46,106 nucleotides of DNA from Paludifilum halophilum (lineage in GTDB: Bacteria > Bacillota > Bacilli > Thermoactinomycetales > DSM-45169). Positions within the stretch are counted from its first letter, which is position 1. Every line of letters starts with the position of its first letter. Of this stretch, positions 44,320 through 46,106 are shown piece after piece. Made by a program: the position numbers and the translations under genes. Location of the stretch: NCBI RefSeq assembly GCF_002245355.1, contig NZ_NOWF01000015.1, forward strand, positions 1-46,106, given 5' to 3'. Below the pieces are notes generated by a model that had not been told where the DNA came from, did not search any database, and was given only the letters and a program-made list of their open reading frames with translations.

Positions 44320-45645
44320 CTAAACAATCTCGTCAAAAACGTCCATCTCCTTTTCTTTTTGGAGCATTCTCACTTTGTTCATATTACGAAAATGTTTTTT
44401 GAATTCATCTTTGTCCGCGTCTTCCCAAAGGTTGGCCAAGCGGAGATACAACTTTGATTTGAGGGTGGGATGAAACGAACCCATCTTTTTAAGAGCTCTT
44501 TCGTAGTAATAAATCGCTTCTTGTGGTTGGTTTTGTTTATGATAAAAATCCCCCATAAACATCAGAGCGTAAGACAACCTGGGGAGATCATCGCCGGCAA
44601 TCTTGATCGCCTCTTTAAGAAGTCGTTTCGCCTCGTCCCAATTTTCCTCATTCATCTGAATCACACCGAGGCGAGTGTACGGCGTAGCAAGTGCTGTTAC
44701 ATCCTTTAATTGATGACGGGTTTCAATAGCGATGGTAAAGCAGTCTTTAGCCTTGTCCCATTGGACTAATTTCGCATAGATACTGCCAAGCGTCATAAGG
44801 AAATCCATAATAAACTTGCAATACTCATTGCGGCGGGAGATTTCTAATCCCTGGTTAGCATACTTTAAGGCCTCATCATTCATACCCGTCTTCCGCAAGA
44901 ATTCAGCTTTCAGCCAATACAGGAGGGTAACATGTTTGGATTCGTGGCCTGGGTCAATCGATCCCCATACTTCCTGGATGGTTTGCATTCCTTCATTGAT
45001 TCGACCCAGCTTATCCAAATAAACCGCTTTATTGGATCGGAGACCGTATCTCAGATAGGGTAGATCTCCATTTTCTTTGTAGGCATCAATTCCGGTGTTC
45101 GCAAAATCGAGGGCTTTTTCCAGGTCATTTTGATAGTAGTAGGTCATTCCCAGTTCATGAAAGCACTGAGCTTCCAAGTTGGAATTCTCATAAAATGGAT
45201 GTTCATTTACGATTTTAATGGCTTGATAGTATTCTCTTTCTGCTCTTTTCCATTGCTTCTTCGAAAAAAAGCAAAGTCCCTTGATAAAATAAAGTCTTGC
45301 GGCTAAAGGATTTCCGTCTTTTATGTTTATTTGATTGACTTTGTTTAACGCAGCATCACCCTTATTCAGGGACCAGAGAAGATAAGCGGAGTCTAGTTGA
45401 AACTCAAGATTCTTCAATCGTTTGGACTCCTCTGCTAACCTGGCTGGAATTTCACTCATCTCCAAACCTAATTTATCAAGAAGATACCGAACTTTTTCTG
45501 GATTGACATGGGGAATGCCTCGTTCAATGTTGCTGATGGTAGCGGGTGATATGTTTTCATCAGCAACATCTTCCAGTCGAAACCCTTTTTCCTTTCTAAC
45601 CTTTCGGATAATTTCTCCGATTGCATGCAAATGGGGGATTGACAT
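44320..45645 (-). CDS. HTH-TPR transcriptional regulator (RRNPP-like)
   Basis: A 441-residue protein. Residues 8-62 form an XRE-type HTH (IGEIIRKVRKEKGFRLEDVA, then SPATISNIERG). The rest is a chain of TPR repeats, e.g. AQCFHELGMTYYYQNDLEKA and PYTRLGVIQMNEENWDEAK. This layout is that of peptide-sensing regulators of the RRNPP group (PlcR, PrgX, AimR relatives). Such regulators usually sit next to a gene for a short exported peptide; none is convincing within 200 bp on either side. The frame starts at ATG 45645. Confidence 0.85.
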   Translation of the reverse strand: MSIPHLHAIGEIIRKVRKEKGFRLEDVADENISPATISNIERGIPHVNPEKVRYLLDKLGLEMSEIPARLAEESKRLKNLEFQLDSAYLLWSLNKGDAALNKVNQINIKDGNPLAARLYFIKGLCFFSKKQWKRAEREYYQAIKIVNEHPFYENSNLEAQCFHELGMTYYYQNDLEKALDFANTGIDAYKENGDLPYLRYGLRSNKAVYLDKLGRINEGMQTIQEVWGSIDPGHESKHVTLLYWLKAEFLRKTGMNDEALKYANQGLEISRRNEYCKFIMDFLMTLGSIYAKLVQWDKAKDCFTIAIETRHQLKDVTALATPYTRLGVIQMNEENWDEAKRLLKEAIKIAGDDLPRLSYALMFMGDFYHKQNQPQEAIYYYERALKKMGSFHPTLKSKLYLRLANLWEDADKDEFKKHFRNMNKVRMLQKEKEMDVFDEIV

Positions 45646-45772
45646 CTTGAACCACCTTCCCTACGGAATATTCATTGTAAGCAATTACATTTTATATGAA
45701 AGTTCCTCGGTTGAAAATAGAAAAGTTCAGATTTTAACTCAAATTTTTCCGATGATGTTGACTTTTAAAATG

Positions 45773-45804
45773 AAAAGGTCGGGTTTAGCAATACCCGGCC
45801 TTTT
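45773..45804. terminator. bidirectional intrinsic terminator
   Basis: Arms 45773-45784 and 45793-45804 pair over 12 bp (one wobble) with an 8-nt loop, with AAAA and TTTT at the ends. Confidence 0.85.
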
Positions 45805-45865
45805 CGTTCATAAAATCAACGAATAATTACATATCTTTTTCGATCCCTGGTCGGGGTAGGAGAGG

Positions 45866-45955
45866 ATGTTAGATACCATTCGGCTTGAATTTGTAGTAGT
45901 AGAGGAGGTTTTCATCCGGATTGATCCGGCGTTACTTCGGTTTACGATTTTGTAA
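45866..45955 (+). CDS. 29-residue micro-ORF next to the IS
   Basis: ATG 45866 is preceded by GGAGAGG and opens MLDTIRLEFVVVEEVFIRID, ending at TAA 45955, nine bases before the IS border. Acidic and Val-rich. It may be a real small gene or a fragment of one; no family is recognised. Confidence 0.3.
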   Translation: MLDTIRLEFVVVEEVFIRIDPALLRFTIL

Positions 45956-45963
45956 CTGCTAGA

Positions 45964-46106
45964 CTCTTAAGCCCCTATTCGACTTTGGACATCCTGGAGA
46001 TGATGTTCTAAACTAAAGTTGGAAGGGGTTTTTCTGATGAAACGGCAAAATTACTCAAACGAGTTTAAAGTACAGGTCTCCAAAGAAGCGTTGGAGGTTG
46101 GGAATA
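45964..46106 (+). mobile_element. IS3-type insertion sequence, one end (right copy)
   Basis: Reverse complement of 1-143 with one mismatch. It carries about 73 bp of IS end and the beginning of OrfA, reading rightward off the window. The two copies thus flank the window as an outward-facing inverted pair. Confidence 0.85.
46037..46106 (+). CDS. transposase OrfA, IS3-type (partial, N-terminus)
   Basis: First 23 codons (MKRQNYSNEFKVQV and onward) with GGAAGGGG upstream; the same as the partial gene at 1-70 on the other strand. The remainder is beyond the window. Confidence 0.75.
   Translation, partial: MKRQNYSNEFKVQVSKEALEVGN

Noticed and set aside
44224..44457. 77-residue frame on the + strand at the 3' end of the HTH-TPR gene
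   Set aside because: It overlaps the regulator's coding region and shows no ribosome site or signal sequence, so it is not a credible peptide precursor.

Overview
The window looks like one contig from a Gram-positive, moderately thermophilic Bacillota, most likely a Thermoactinomycetaceae-type organism. This is an inference from the gene set: a hut operon with a YjiH-family protein, CcpA cre boxes, a LicT-type antiterminator site, strong Shine-Dalgarno sites, frequent TTG/GTG starts, and a type I-B CRISPR system. Both ends lie in the same IS3-type insertion sequence in opposite orientation. The first and last 127 bases are exact reverse complements, so the ends look like assembly breaks at a multi-copy element.

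About half of the window (144-25363) is one very large CRISPR-Cas locus. A single complete type I-B operon, cas6-cas8b-cas7-cas5-cas3-cas4-cas1-cas2 (11900-20260), is flanked by 14 short arrays with about 97 repeat units, all on the + strand. Nearly every array has its own leader of about 180-310 bp, and the leaders are paralogous. Each leader carries a strong terminator-like hairpin, a candidate promoter, and a Shine-Dalgarno plus ATG just before the first repeat. Arrays are laid out as tandem units (hairpin, promoter, array, decayed last repeat). They carry array-specific repeat alleles, and two pairs of arrays share their oldest spacer, so units were multiplied by duplication and then acquired spacers independently. 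The left cluster is cut by the IS at 143/144.

Between the array groups sits an island (3168-10079) that interrupts the leader series. It holds a signal peptidase I, a Yip1-like membrane protein, and a 370-residue polymorphic toxin whose N-terminus is a class III (Flp/TadE-like) prepilin segment. A candidate immunity gene follows, then a series of intact and broken immunity-like genes on both strands. The island ends with an orphan toxin tip: 120 bp homologous to the full-length toxin, joined to a barnase-type RNase domain that is frameshifted just before its catalytic histidine, and followed by a barstar gene.

The right half is ordinary chromosomal content. It has a propeller-like protein, a Nudix hydrolase, an AEC transporter, and a 6-phospho-beta-glucosidase with a clear promoter, cre and RAT/terminator leader. 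A cationic small protein with a membrane partner and a fatty-acid-hydroxylase-family protein follow. Next come a hutU-hutI-hutG-yjiH operon on the - strand without hutH, an AraC-type response regulator, and a poly-gamma-glutamate hydrolase. A secreted M14 peptidase plus GH3 NagZ pair (cell-wall or peptide turnover), a small membrane protein and an HTH-TPR regulator of RRNPP type precede the right IS copy.
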